Assembly: GCF_000308455.1 (NCBI RefSeq) | Contig: NZ_BAFP01000092.1 | Location: 1-64,000, forward strand | Length of the DNA stretch: 64,000 bases | From: Nocardia abscessus NBRC 100374 | GTDB lineage: Bacteria; Actinomycetota; Actinomycetes; Mycobacteriales; Mycobacteriaceae | Reading direction: 5' to 3' | In this document: one piece after another, positions 53,753 to 64,000 of the stretch | How the letters are laid out: every line of letters starts with the position of its first letter | Numbering within the stretch: the stretch's first letter is position 1 | Translations under genes and position numbers: made by a program | The notes under the pieces: model-generated | What the model was told of the DNA's origin: nothing | What the model saw: only the letters and a program-made list of their open reading frames with translations | Databases searched by the model: none

Positions 53753-55894
53753 GTGTCGATCACAGACGACATCCGCGCCCTCACTCAGCCGAACCACCCG
53801 GACGACTGGACGGATCTGGACACCAAGGCCGTCGACACCATCCGGGTCCTGGCCGCCGAGGCGGTGCAGAACGCCGGAAACGGTCATCCCGGCACCGCGA
53901 TGAGCCTGGCGCCGCTGGCCTACACGCTCTACCAGCGCACCATGCGCGTCGACCCGAGCGATCCGAGCTGGGTCGGGCGGGACCGGTTCGTGCTGTCCTG
54001 CGGTCACTCCAGCCTCACCCAGTACATCCAGCTGTACCTGGCGGGTTACGGTCTGGAACTCGACGACCTGAAGAACCTGCGCAAGTGGGGCTCGCTCACC
54101 CCGGGTCACCCGGAGTTCCGGCACACCGACGGCGTGGAGATCACCACCGGCCCGCTCGGCCAGGGTCTCGCCTCGGCGGTCGGCATGGCCATGGCGGCGC
54201 GGCGCGAGCGCGGTCTGTTCGACCCGGACGCCGCGCCCGGCACGAGCCCGTTCGACCACTTCGTCTACGTCATCGCCTCCGACGGTGACCTGGAGGAGGG
54301 CGTCACGTCCGAGGCGTCCTCGCTGGCGGGCACCCAGCAGCTGGGCAACCTCGTGCTGGTCTACGACGACAACAAGATCTCCATCGAGGACGACACCACC
54401 ATCGCCTTCACCGAGGACGTCGCCGCGCGGTACGAGGCATACGGCTGGCACGTGCAGGTGGTCGAGGGCGGCGAGGACGTCGTCGCCATCGAGGCCGCGC
54501 TGGAGGCCGCCAAGGCCGAGACCGGCAAGCCCTCGATCATCGTGCTGCGCACCATCATCGGCTACCCCGCCCCCGGCAAGATGAACACCGGTTCGGCCCA
54601 CGGCGCGGCGCTGGGCGCCGACGAGGTGGCCGCGACCAAGAAGATCCTCGGCTTCGACCCGGACAAGAGCTTCGACGTGGATCCCGCGGTCATCGAGCAC
54701 ACCCGCAAGGTCGTCGAACGCGGGCGCGCGGCGCACGCGGAGTGGCAGAAGTCCTTCGACGCGTGGGCTGCGGCCAACCCGGAGAACAAAGCGCTGTTCG
54801 ACCGCTTGATCCAGCGCCGGCTGCCGGAGAACTGGACCGCGAATCTGCCCAGCTACGAACCGGATCCGAAGGGCATGGCCACCCGCAAGGCGTCCGGCAA
54901 GGTACTCGCCGCGCTGGCGCCGGTGCTGCCCGAGCTGTGGGGCGGCTCGGCCGACCTGGCCGAGTCCAACAACACCACCATGCCCGACCAGCCCAGCTTC
55001 GGGCCGGAGTCGATCTCCACCGGCATGTGGAAGGCCAACCCGTACGGCCGGACCCTGCACTTCGGCGTCCGCGAGCACGCGATGGGCTCGATCCTCAACG
55101 GCATCGCGCTGCACGGCCCGACCCGCCCGTACGGCGGAACCTTCTTGGTGTTCAGCGACTACATGCGTCCCGCCGTCCGCCTGGCGGCGCTGATGCGCGT
55201 GCCCGCGATCTACGTCTGGACCCACGACTCCATCGGCCTCGGCGAGGACGGCCCGACGCACCAGCCGATCGAGCACCTCGCCGCGCTGCGCGCGATCCCG
55301 GGCCTGAACGTCGTCCGTCCGGGCGACGCCAACGAGACCACCTACGCCTGGCGCACCATCCTGGAACGCGACAGCAGCGAGCACCGGTCGCATTTCTCGG
55401 TGTCCGAGCCGCCGCACCAGGACGGCCCGTCCGGCCTGGCGCTGACCCGCCAGGATCTGCCGATCCTGGAGGGCACCAGCTACGAGGGCGTGTCCAAGGG
55501 CGGCTACGTGCTGGCCGAGGCCTCCACGGGCACCCCGCAGGTGATCCTGATCGCCACCGGTTCGGAGCTCCACCTCGCGGTCGCCGCCCGCACTACCCTG
55601 GAGGAGCAGGGCATCGCCACCCGCGTGGTGTCGATGCCGTGTGTGGAGTGGTTCGACGCGCAGGACAAGGCTTACCGGGACGAGGTGCTTCCGCCCGCGA
55701 TCGCCGCACGCGTCGTCGTCGAGGCCGGAATCGCGATGCCGTGGCACCGGTTCGCCGGTGACGCGGGCGAGATCGTGTCGATCGAGCACTTCGGCGCCTC
55801 CGCCGACTACAAGACCCTGTTCCGCGAATTCGGCTTCACTCCGGAAGCCGTCGTTGCCGCCGCGCAGCGCACGCTCGAGAACGTGAAGGGATAA
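53753..55894 (+). CDS. tkt: Transketolase
   Basis: The 713-residue TPP enzyme transfers two-carbon units in the pentose phosphate pathway. Motifs: GHPGTAMSLAPLAYTLY, the TPP-binding region SDGDLEEGVTSEASSLAG-like (diagnostic SDGDLEEG), and in the Pyr domain GVREHAMGSILNGIALHG with EDGPTHQPIEHLAALRAIP. GTG 53753 is preceded by AGGAGA. First gene of the tkt-tal-zwf-opcA-pgl operon, the Rv1449c-Rv1445c counterpart. Confidence 0.97.
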   Translation: MSITDDIRALTQPNHPDDWTDLDTKAVDTIRVLAAEAVQNAGNGHPGTAMSLAPLAYTLYQRTMRVDPSDPSWVGRDRFVLSCGHSSLTQYIQLYLAGYGLELDDLKNLRKWGSLTPGHPEFRHTDGVEITTGPLGQGLASAVGMAMAARRERGLFDPDAAPGTSPFDHFVYVIASDGDLEEGVTSEASSLAGTQQLGNLVLVYDDNKISIEDDTTIAFTEDVAARYEAYGWHVQVVEGGEDVVAIEAALEAAKAETGKPSIIVLRTIIGYPAPGKMNTGSAHGAALGADEVAATKKILGFDPDKSFDVDPAVIEHTRKVVERGRAAHAEWQKSFDAWAAANPENKALFDRLIQRRLPENWTANLPSYEPDPKGMATRKASGKVLAALAPVLPELWGGSADLAESNNTTMPDQPSFGPESISTGMWKANPYGRTLHFGVREHAMGSILNGIALHGPTRPYGGTFLVFSDYMRPAVRLAALMRVPAIYVWTHDSIGLGEDGPTHQPIEHLAALRAIPGLNVVRPGDANETTYAWRTILERDSSEHRSHFSVSEPPHQDGPSGLALTRQDLPILEGTSYEGVSKGGYVLAEASTGTPQVILIATGSELHLAVAARTTLEEQGIATRVVSMPCVEWFDAQDKAYRDEVLPPAIAARVVVEAGIAMPWHRFAGDAGEIVSIEHFGASADYKTLFREFGFTPEAVVAAAQRTLENVKG

Positions 55895-55900
55895 GCGCCC

Positions 55901-57037
55901 ATGGCTCAGAACGAGAATCTCGCCGCTCTCTCGGCGGCGGGAGTGTCCGTATGGCTCGACGATCTGTCCAGGGACCGGATCCGGTCCGGCAACCTGCTCG
56001 AGCTGATCGAAACCCGATCCGTCGTCGGTGTCACCACCAACCCGACGATCTTCCAGGGTGCGCTCAGCCAGGGTCACGCCTACGACGGCCAGCTCAAAGA
56101 GCTTGCCGCGCAAGGCGCCGACGCCGACGCCGCGATCCGCACCATCACCACCGACGACGTCCGCGCGGCCTGTGACGTGTTCGCTCCGGTCTTCGAGGCC
56201 ACCAACGGCGTGGACGGCCGGGTCTCCATCGAGGTCGACCCCCGCCTGGCGTTCGACGCCGACCGGACCGTGGCGCAGGCGGTCGAATTGTGGAAGATCG
56301 TCGACCGGCCCAACCTGTTCATCAAGATCCCGGCCACCGAGGAGGGTCTGTCCGCCATCACCGCGGTGATCGCGGAGGGCATCAGCGTGAACGTCACGCT
56401 GATCTTCTCGGTCCAGCGCTACCGCGCGGTGATGGGCGCGTACCTGGAAGGCGTGAAGAAGGCCAAGGTCGCCGGCCACGATCCGGCCAAGATCCATTCC
56501 GTCGCTTCGTTCTTCGTCTCCCGGGTGGACACCGAGATCGACAAGCGGCTGGAGGCGCTGGGCACCGAGGAGGCGCTCGCGCTGCGCGGCAAGGCCGGCA
56601 TCGCGAACGCCCACCTGGCCTACGCCGAGTACCAGGACGTGTTCGACGGTGGCAAGCACACCTCGACCTTCCAGAACCTGGCCGCGTCCGGGGCGAATCG
56701 GCAGCGTCCGCTGTGGGCGTCGACCGGTGTCAAGAACCCGGACTACTCCGACACGATGTACGTCACCGAACTGGTCGCCCCGAACACGGTGAACACGCTG
56801 CCGGAGAAGACGCTGCAGGCGGTCGCCGATCACGGTGCGATCCGCGGCGACGCCGTCAGCGGCCAGGCCGCAGCGGCCAAGGACGTCTTCGACCGGCTCG
56901 CCGCCGTCGGCGTCGACCTCGACGACGTGTTCGTGGTGCTCGAGCGCGAGGGCGTGGACAAGTTCGAGAAATCCTGGGAGGAGCTGCTTTCCGCCACCGC
57001 CGACGAGCTGAAGTCGGCGTCGACCGGGAACGGCTGA
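55901..57037 (+). CDS. tal: Transaldolase
   Basis: The 378-residue enzyme moves dihydroxyacetone units between sugar phosphates. It has VVGVTTNPTIFQGALSQG, the Schiff-base Lys in LFIKIPATEEGL (about residue 147) and SVNVTLIFSVQRY. Length and C-terminal extension match the actinobacterial transaldolase (about 375 residues). It starts 6 bases after tkt. Confidence 0.97.
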   Translation: MAQNENLAALSAAGVSVWLDDLSRDRIRSGNLLELIETRSVVGVTTNPTIFQGALSQGHAYDGQLKELAAQGADADAAIRTITTDDVRAACDVFAPVFEATNGVDGRVSIEVDPRLAFDADRTVAQAVELWKIVDRPNLFIKIPATEEGLSAITAVIAEGISVNVTLIFSVQRYRAVMGAYLEGVKKAKVAGHDPAKIHSVASFFVSRVDTEIDKRLEALGTEEALALRGKAGIANAHLAYAEYQDVFDGGKHTSTFQNLAASGANRQRPLWASTGVKNPDYSDTMYVTELVAPNTVNTLPEKTLQAVADHGAIRGDAVSGQAAAAKDVFDRLAAVGVDLDDVFVVLEREGVDKFEKSWEELLSATADELKSASTGNG

Positions 57038-57040
57038 TCG

Positions 57041-58615
57041 ATGGCCGGAGCAGCGCCCGCAGATCGACCGGACGCCGTCGAATGGCAGAACCCGCTGCGT
57101 GACAAGGGGGACAAGCGGCTCCCCCGCATCGCCGGACCGTGCAGCATGGTCATTTTCGGCGTCACCGGCGATCTGTCTCGGAAGAAGCTGATGCCGGCCA
57201 TCTACGACCTGGCGAACCGGGGGCTGTTGCCCCCGGCCTTCGGCTTGGTCGGCTTCGCGCGCCGCGATTACGCGGACGAGGACTTCGCCGGGGTCGTCCT
57301 GGAGGCCGTCAAGGCGCACGCGCGCACTCCGTTCCGCCAGGAGGTCTGGGATCAGCTCTCCGAGGGCATCCGGTTCGTCCAGGGCACCTTCGACGACGAC
57401 GCGGCATTCGACCGGCTCGCCGACACCCTCGCCACCCTGGACAAGGAGCGCGGCACCGGCGGCAATCACGCGTTCTACCTGTCGATCCCGCCGAACATGT
57501 TCCCGGTGGTGCTCGATCAGCTCTGCTCGCACGGCTTGGCGCAGACGACCGGGCCGGACGCTGCCCGCAAACCGTGGCGACGGGTGGTGATCGAGAAGCC
57601 CTTCGGGCACGACCTGCACAGCGCCCAGGAGCTCAACGCGCTGGTCAACGGGGTGTTTCCGGAGGAGCGGGTGTTCCGCATCGACCACTATCTGGGCAAG
57701 GAGACGGTGCAGAACCTGCTGGCGCTGCGCTTCGCCAACCAGTTGTACGAGCCGATCTGGAACGCCAACTTCGTCGACCACGTGCAGATCACCATGGCCG
57801 AGGACATCGGCTTGGGCGGCCGCGCGGGCTACTACGACGGCATCGGGGCCGCGCGCGACGTGATCCAGAACCACCTGCTGCAACTGCTGGCGCTCACCGC
57901 CATGGAGGAGCCGATCAGCTTCGAGCCCAAGCAATTGCAGACCGAGAAGATCAAGGTGCTCTCGGCGACCAGGCTCATCGAACCGCTGGACGAGACCACC
58001 GCGCGCGGGCAGTACACCGCGGGCTGGCAAGGCAGCGAGCACGTGGCCGGCCTGCTGCAGGAGGACGGCTTCGACCCGAATTCGAAGACCGAGACCTATG
58101 CCGCGATCAGCCTGGAGATCGACACCCGCCGCTGGGCGGGCGTGCCGTTCTTCCTGCGCACCGGAAAGCGGCTCGGCCGCAGGGTGACCGAGATCGCGGT
58201 GATCTTCAAGCGGGCGCCGCATCTGCCGTTCGACCAGACCATGACCGAGGAGCTGGGGCAGAACGCACTGGTCATCCGGGTACAGCCGGACGAGGGCATC
58301 ACCACGCGGTTCGGCTCGAAGGTGCCGGGCTCCAGCATGGAGGTGCGCGACGTCAACATGGACTTCACCTACGGCGAGGCGTTCACCGAGTCCTCTCCCG
58401 AGGCTTACGAACGCCTGATCCTCGACGTGCTGCTCGGGGTGCCGTCGCTGTTTCCGGTGAACGCGGAGGTCGAATTGTCCTGGCGCATCCTGGATCCGGT
58501 GCTCGAGCACTGGGCCGCCGAAGGCAGGCCGGAACCGTACGAAGCGGGCACCTGGGGTCCGCCCTCGGCCGACGAGATGATAGCCCGCACCGGGCGGGAA
58601 TGGCGGCGTCCGTGA
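57041..58615 (+). CDS. zwf: Glucose-6-phosphate dehydrogenase
   Basis: The 524-residue enzyme oxidises glucose-6-phosphate with NADP+. It shows VIFGVTGDLSRKKLMPAIYD (nucleotide binding) and the active-site motif RIDHYLGKETVQNLLALRF with its catalytic His (diagnostic RIDHYLGKE). It starts 3 bases after tal. Relatives need OpcA, encoded next, for assembly or allosteric control. Confidence 0.97.
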   Translation: MAGAAPADRPDAVEWQNPLRDKGDKRLPRIAGPCSMVIFGVTGDLSRKKLMPAIYDLANRGLLPPAFGLVGFARRDYADEDFAGVVLEAVKAHARTPFRQEVWDQLSEGIRFVQGTFDDDAAFDRLADTLATLDKERGTGGNHAFYLSIPPNMFPVVLDQLCSHGLAQTTGPDAARKPWRRVVIEKPFGHDLHSAQELNALVNGVFPEERVFRIDHYLGKETVQNLLALRFANQLYEPIWNANFVDHVQITMAEDIGLGGRAGYYDGIGAARDVIQNHLLQLLALTAMEEPISFEPKQLQTEKIKVLSATRLIEPLDETTARGQYTAGWQGSEHVAGLLQEDGFDPNSKTETYAAISLEIDTRRWAGVPFFLRTGKRLGRRVTEIAVIFKRAPHLPFDQTMTEELGQNALVIRVQPDEGITTRFGSKVPGSSMEVRDVNMDFTYGEAFTESSPEAYERLILDVLLGVPSLFPVNAEVELSWRILDPVLEHWAAEGRPEPYEAGTWGPPSADEMIARTGREWRRP

Positions 58616-59520
58616 TCGTCGACATGCCCGAGACCAAGACCGGCGAGGTCACCAAGCGCATCGTGCAGTTGCGCGAGAGCAACGGCGTGATCACCGTCGG
58701 CCGCGTGCTCACTCTGGTGGTGTGCACACTGGACAGCTCCGAGGCCGAGGACGCGATCGACGCGGCGAACGAAGCCAGCCGCGAGCATCCCTGTCGTGTG
58801 GTGGTGCTGGCGCGCGGCGACCGGGAGGCCGCCACCCGGCTGGACGCTCAGATCCGGGTGGGCGGCGACGCGGGGGCGGCCGAAGTGATCGTGCTGCGGC
58901 TGCAAGGCGAACTGGTCAACCATGAGAGCAGCGTCGTCACGCCGTTCCTCCTACCGGATACGCCGGTGGTCGCGTGGTGGCCGCGCGGCGCCCCGCAATT
59001 CCCGTCCAAGGATTCGGTGGGGCGCTTGGCGGGCCGCCGCATCACCGACGCCACGTTCGCGCCCGATCCCCAGGCAGCGATCAAGAAACGGCTGCAGTCC
59101 TACGCCAGCGGTGACACCGATCTGGCCTGGAGCCGGATCACGTACTGGCGCGCGCTGCTGGCAGCGGCGATGGACGAGCCGCCGTTCGAATCGGTGGAAT
59201 CCGCGACCGTGTCGGGGCTGCGCGACGAGCCCGCCCTGGACATCCTGGCCGGTTGGCTGGCCGCCCGGCTGGGCTGCCCCGTCCGCCGCCGCACCGGCCC
59301 GCTGCGGGTGGAGCTGCACCGGCCCACCGTCTCCATCGCGATCGAACGCCCGCAGACCGGCCGCACCGCGACATTGACCCGCACCGGCGAGCCGGTGCAG
59401 CGGATCGCTCTGGCGCGCCGGGAGACCCGTGACTGCCTCGCCGAGGACCTACGCAGGCTGGACGCCGACGAGACCTACGCGAAGGCGCTGGCCGGAATCG
59501 AGAAGGTGATCTATGAGTGA
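58612..59520 (+). CDS. opcA: OpcA, glucose-6-phosphate dehydrogenase assembly protein
   Basis: The 302-residue protein starts at GTG 58612, overlapping the zwf stop as GTGA, and has the OpcA features MIVDMPETKTGEVTKRIVQL-type start and VVAWWPRGAPQFPSKDSVG (diagnostic WWPRG). It is needed for G6PD oligomerisation and activity in actinobacteria. It overlaps pgl by 8 bases. Confidence 0.96.
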   Translation: MIVDMPETKTGEVTKRIVQLRESNGVITVGRVLTLVVCTLDSSEAEDAIDAANEASREHPCRVVVLARGDREAATRLDAQIRVGGDAGAAEVIVLRLQGELVNHESSVVTPFLLPDTPVVAWWPRGAPQFPSKDSVGRLAGRRITDATFAPDPQAAIKKRLQSYASGDTDLAWSRITYWRALLAAAMDEPPFESVESATVSGLRDEPALDILAGWLAARLGCPVRRRTGPLRVELHRPTVSIAIERPQTGRTATLTRTGEPVQRIALARRETRDCLAEDLRRLDADETYAKALAGIEKVIYE

Positions 59521-60268
59521 GCACACCGATTCGCCGTTCCCCAGCGACACCGTCGAGGTGCATCTGGACACCGACTCGCTGGTCGCCGCCGCGGCGGTCC
59601 GCTTCGTCTCGGTCGTGGTCGCGGCCCAGGCCGAGCGCGGCTCGGCGGCGGTGGTGCTGACCGGCGGCGGAACCGGCATCGCCCTGCTGGAGCAGGTGCG
59701 TAAGTCCCCCGGCGACATCGACTGGTCCCGGGTCGAGGTGTTCTGGGGCGACGAGCGTTTCGTGCCCGCGAACGATCCGGAGCGCAACGACCTGCAAGCC
59801 AGGCAGGCGCTGCTCGATCACGTGCCGGTGGACCCGGCGCGGGTGCATCCGGTGGCCGCCTCCGACGGCGAGTATCCCGATCCGGTGGAGGCGGCCGCCG
59901 AGTACTCCGCCACGGTGCACGCCTATCTCGCCGAACACGGCGCGTTCGATCTGCACCTGCTCGGCATGGGCGGCGAGGGCCACGTGAACTCGCTGTTCCC
60001 GCACACCGACGCGGTGCGCGAGGAGCACGAGCTCGTCGTCGCCGTCACGAATTCACCGAAGCCGCCGCCGGTGCGGGTGACCCTCACCCGGCCCGCGATC
60101 AGGCGGACCCGGCACGTCGTGCTGGTGGTCGGCGGCGCGGGCAAGGCCGAGGCGGTCGCCGCGGCCATCGGCGGCGCGGACCCGGCGGACGTGCCCGCGG
60201 CCGGTGCGACGGGTATCGACTCCACGACCTGGCTGCTGGATCAGGAAGCCGCGTCCGCGCTGCGCTGA
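59513..60268 (+). CDS. pgl: 6-phosphogluconolactonase
   Basis: The 251-residue protein hydrolyses 6-phosphogluconolactone to 6-phosphogluconate. It shows VVLTGGGTGIALLEQV, VEVFWGDERFVP, HLLGMGGEGHVNSLFP and the end segment VLVVGGAGKAEAVAAAI. It is the DevB/Rv1445c counterpart. ATG 59513 lies inside the end of opcA. Confidence 0.96.
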   Translation: MSEHTDSPFPSDTVEVHLDTDSLVAAAAVRFVSVVVAAQAERGSAAVVLTGGGTGIALLEQVRKSPGDIDWSRVEVFWGDERFVPANDPERNDLQARQALLDHVPVDPARVHPVAASDGEYPDPVEAAAEYSATVHAYLAEHGAFDLHLLGMGGEGHVNSLFPHTDAVREEHELVVAVTNSPKPPPVRVTLTRPAIRRTRHVVLVVGGAGKAEAVAAAIGGADPADVPAAGATGIDSTTWLLDQEAASALR

Positions 60269-60376
60269 GGGGCCGCGACGGTCGACGCGTAAATTTGTCC
60301 GCCCCAATTCCCGGTTGCCGAAAGGATACCGTCGGATAAGGCAGCCGGACGGCGGAGTTTACGAGATGATCGGTCG

Positions 60377-62677
<2,301 letters not shown>

Positions 62678-62747
62678 TTCGATTCGACCGGTGAATAGTG
62701 GAAATACAGTGGGGGTGACGGTGACCAGCAGCGGAAAGGACACGGCG

Positions 62748-63227
62748 ATGACCACGATGTCCATGCTCGGCGAGGTGCGGCCGGAGCACGAGCACACAGC
62801 CGACGGCGATCTGGTGCTCCTGCACTACCTGCGTTCGTTCCACAAGCCGGTACTGGACGTGTGGTCGGCGGCCACCGAGCGCGGCCAGCTCGCGCGCTGG
62901 CTCGGCACCGTCTCCGGCGGCAACGGCAACCTCACCATCGAATTGTTCGACGGTCCGGTCCCCGGCCCGGTCGCGGTGCGCGTCGACGATTGCCAGGCGC
63001 CGCACGAACTCGTGGTGCACATCGACGGCTGCCTGCTCGAAATCCGGATGACCCAGGTCGGCGTGGTCACCACCGTGGAGCTCACCCGCCGCCACGTGTG
63101 CCCCGCCGACGCGGGCGCGATCGGCCCACGGTGGCAATACCTGCTCGATCGCCTGACCGCCTACCTCGACTTCCAACCGCTGCCGCGGTGGTCGGACTAC
63201 CCGAAGCTGGCCGAGGAATACCGCTGA
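62748..63227 (+). CDS. SRPBCC/AHSA1-like domain protein
   Basis: The 159-residue protein resembles the START/AHSA1 helix-grip fold: LHYLRSFHKPVLDVWSAATE, then GQLARWLGTVSGG, then the long C-terminal helix RWQYLLDRLTAYLDFQPLP. It would bind a hydrophobic ligand; function unknown. ATG 62748 follows a GGAAAGGA site. Confidence 0.82.
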   Translation: MTTMSMLGEVRPEHEHTADGDLVLLHYLRSFHKPVLDVWSAATERGQLARWLGTVSGGNGNLTIELFDGPVPGPVAVRVDDCQAPHELVVHIDGCLLEIRMTQVGVVTTVELTRRHVCPADAGAIGPRWQYLLDRLTAYLDFQPLPRWSDYPKLAEEYR

Positions 63228-63296
63228 GCGGATCCGGACGGCGGCGGCCGTAGCTGCCCCGGCCCTGTCCCGGCACGACTCGCTCCGGCGGGCCGA

Positions 63297-63899
63297 TCAG
63301 TAGAAGAACCCGGCGATCCCCCAGCCCGGACGCGCCTGGGCCTCCCGGATCCACTCGACACAGGACTCGATGGCGGCCAGGACCTCGTGGTCGACCTCTT
63401 CGCGCTGCGGTGGCGTGGTCGACTCCCACTGGACGAGCGCTTCCGCGCACTGTTCCGGCGTCCATTCGCCGTAGCCGGGCAATTCGTCGGGCTGCGGCAG
63501 CGAGGGCGGCAGCGAGTGGTACATGAACGCACGGACGCTGACCGCTTTGATGCCCAGCGTGGCGAGCCCGTCATCGATGTGGTCGAGCCAACGCCCGCGG
63601 AACGCCGAGAAGTAGCGGTTGTCCACGAACCGGCCGTAGAACTGGCAGATCGTCTGGTAGGCGTAGCCGTATTGGAAACCGTAGGCCGGGTCGAACGGAC
63701 CGCCGTCGATAACGGCGCGCACCGCCTCGTAGCGGGTGGGTGCGCCGCCTGCGATCTCCTCGGCGAACCAGTCGTCGTCGTGGGTCAGCTGAGCCTTGAA
63801 GCGCCCCCCGATCATCCGCCGGAGCTTGTCGTCCCGAGACCCGATGGCACCCTTGACCCTGTCCAGTTCGACGACGTAGATGCTCAGGCTATAACTCAT
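63297..63899 (-). CDS. DUF7691-like protein of unknown function
   Basis: The 200-residue soluble protein begins MSYSLSIYVVELDRVKGAIG and contains GYAYQTICQFYGRFVDNRYF and LPGYGEWTPEQCAEALVQWE. I recall this pattern from the DUF7691 family; the function is unknown. Stand-alone gene near the window end. Confidence 0.82.
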   Translation of the reverse strand: MSYSLSIYVVELDRVKGAIGSRDDKLRRMIGGRFKAQLTHDDDWFAEEIAGGAPTRYEAVRAVIDGGPFDPAYGFQYGYAYQTICQFYGRFVDNRYFSAFRGRWLDHIDDGLATLGIKAVSVRAFMYHSLPPSLPQPDELPGYGEWTPEQCAEALVQWESTTPPQREEVDHEVLAAIESCVEWIREAQARPGWGIAGFFY

Positions 63900-63960
63900 T
63901 CACCGAACATTAGCGGTGCCCACCGACAACGAACGGCGGTGGGCCCGAAGACGTTTCGTC

Positions 63961-64000
63961 TCAGGCCGGAAGCCGGTCGGGATGGGCGGCCAGATGGGCG
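63961..64000 (-). CDS. Possible C-terminal end of a gene cut by the window
   Basis: On the reverse strand 12 codons end at TGA (63963-63961), reading AHLAAHPDRLPA. The composition is protein-like, but the fragment is too short to identify. Confidence 0.3.
   Translation of the reverse strand, partial: AHLAAHPDRLPA

Noticed and set aside
53702..58510. Very long open frame on the reverse strand (about 1,600 codons) opposite tkt-tal-zwf
   Set aside because: It is the antisense shadow of well-identified genes in high-GC DNA; the composition is Arg/Gly/Asp/Val-rich without any domain.

Overview
The window is high-GC actinobacterial DNA, most likely from Nocardia or a close relative in the Mycobacteriales. 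The evidence is the mycobacterial gene order, a RipA-type cell-wall hydrolase, MptB (lipoarabinomannan/lipomannan synthesis), an MMPL transporter, GTG starts, ATGA/GTGA overlaps and many leaderless-looking promoters. No rRNA, tRNA, IS element or CRISPR array was recognised. Gene functions below come from reading the translations; no database search was run.

The backbone follows, in mirror order and from memory, Mycobacterium tuberculosis Rv1477 to Rv1445c. The sequence is ripA (cut by the window start), the Rv1476-like gene, acn, acnR, a small HTH gene (Rv1473A-like), an ABC-F ATPase (Rv1473-like), the suf operon (sufR-B-D-C-S-U-T), mptB, an ABC exporter pair, ctaA, qor, ctaB, then tkt-tal-zwf-opcA-pgl. 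Blocks of accessory genes interrupt this backbone.

Block 1 (5.7-10.1 kb) has a lysin-B/cutinase-like hydrolase, a MarR-cupin divergent pair, and a two-gene cassette that looks like a graspetide (ATP-grasp RiPP) system: a 151-residue protein with a Ser/Thr/Asp/Cys-rich tail followed by an MvdD-type ATP-grasp ligase. A DHFR-like reductase closes the block. Block 2 (12.3-25.8 kb) has a short-chain dehydrogenase, an MMPL transporter, a lycopene-cyclase-like flavoprotein translationally coupled to Ku, an NDH-2-like dehydrogenase, and a three-gene operon of a solute-binding/vWA lipoprotein, a small membrane protein and a second binding-like protein. Block 3 (32.8-34.6 kb) is a TetR and Zn-alcohol dehydrogenase pair. 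Block 4 (39.3-48.8 kb) contains a non-coding tandem repeat, a proline iminopeptidase, a transmembrane Ser/Thr kinase with a DFN motif, a cassette of overlapping small genes divergent from an XRE-TPR regulator, a flavoprotein, an orphan Imm5-like protein and a secreted PheC-like protein. Block 5 (49.8-51.9 kb) is a divergent TetR and FAD-monooxygenase pair. After pgl come a fused alpha/beta 2-oxoacid dehydrogenase E1, an SRPBCC-like protein and a DUF7691-like protein.

The core genes work together in central metabolism: aconitase under AcnR, Fe-S cluster assembly, heme A synthesis (ctaB, ctaA) and the pentose phosphate pathway. Several regulatory sites are readable: a 16-bp AcnR operator upstream of acn, an inverted repeat at the sufR start that fits the SufR site, MarR- and TetR-type palindromes between divergent pairs, and GC-rich terminator hairpins.
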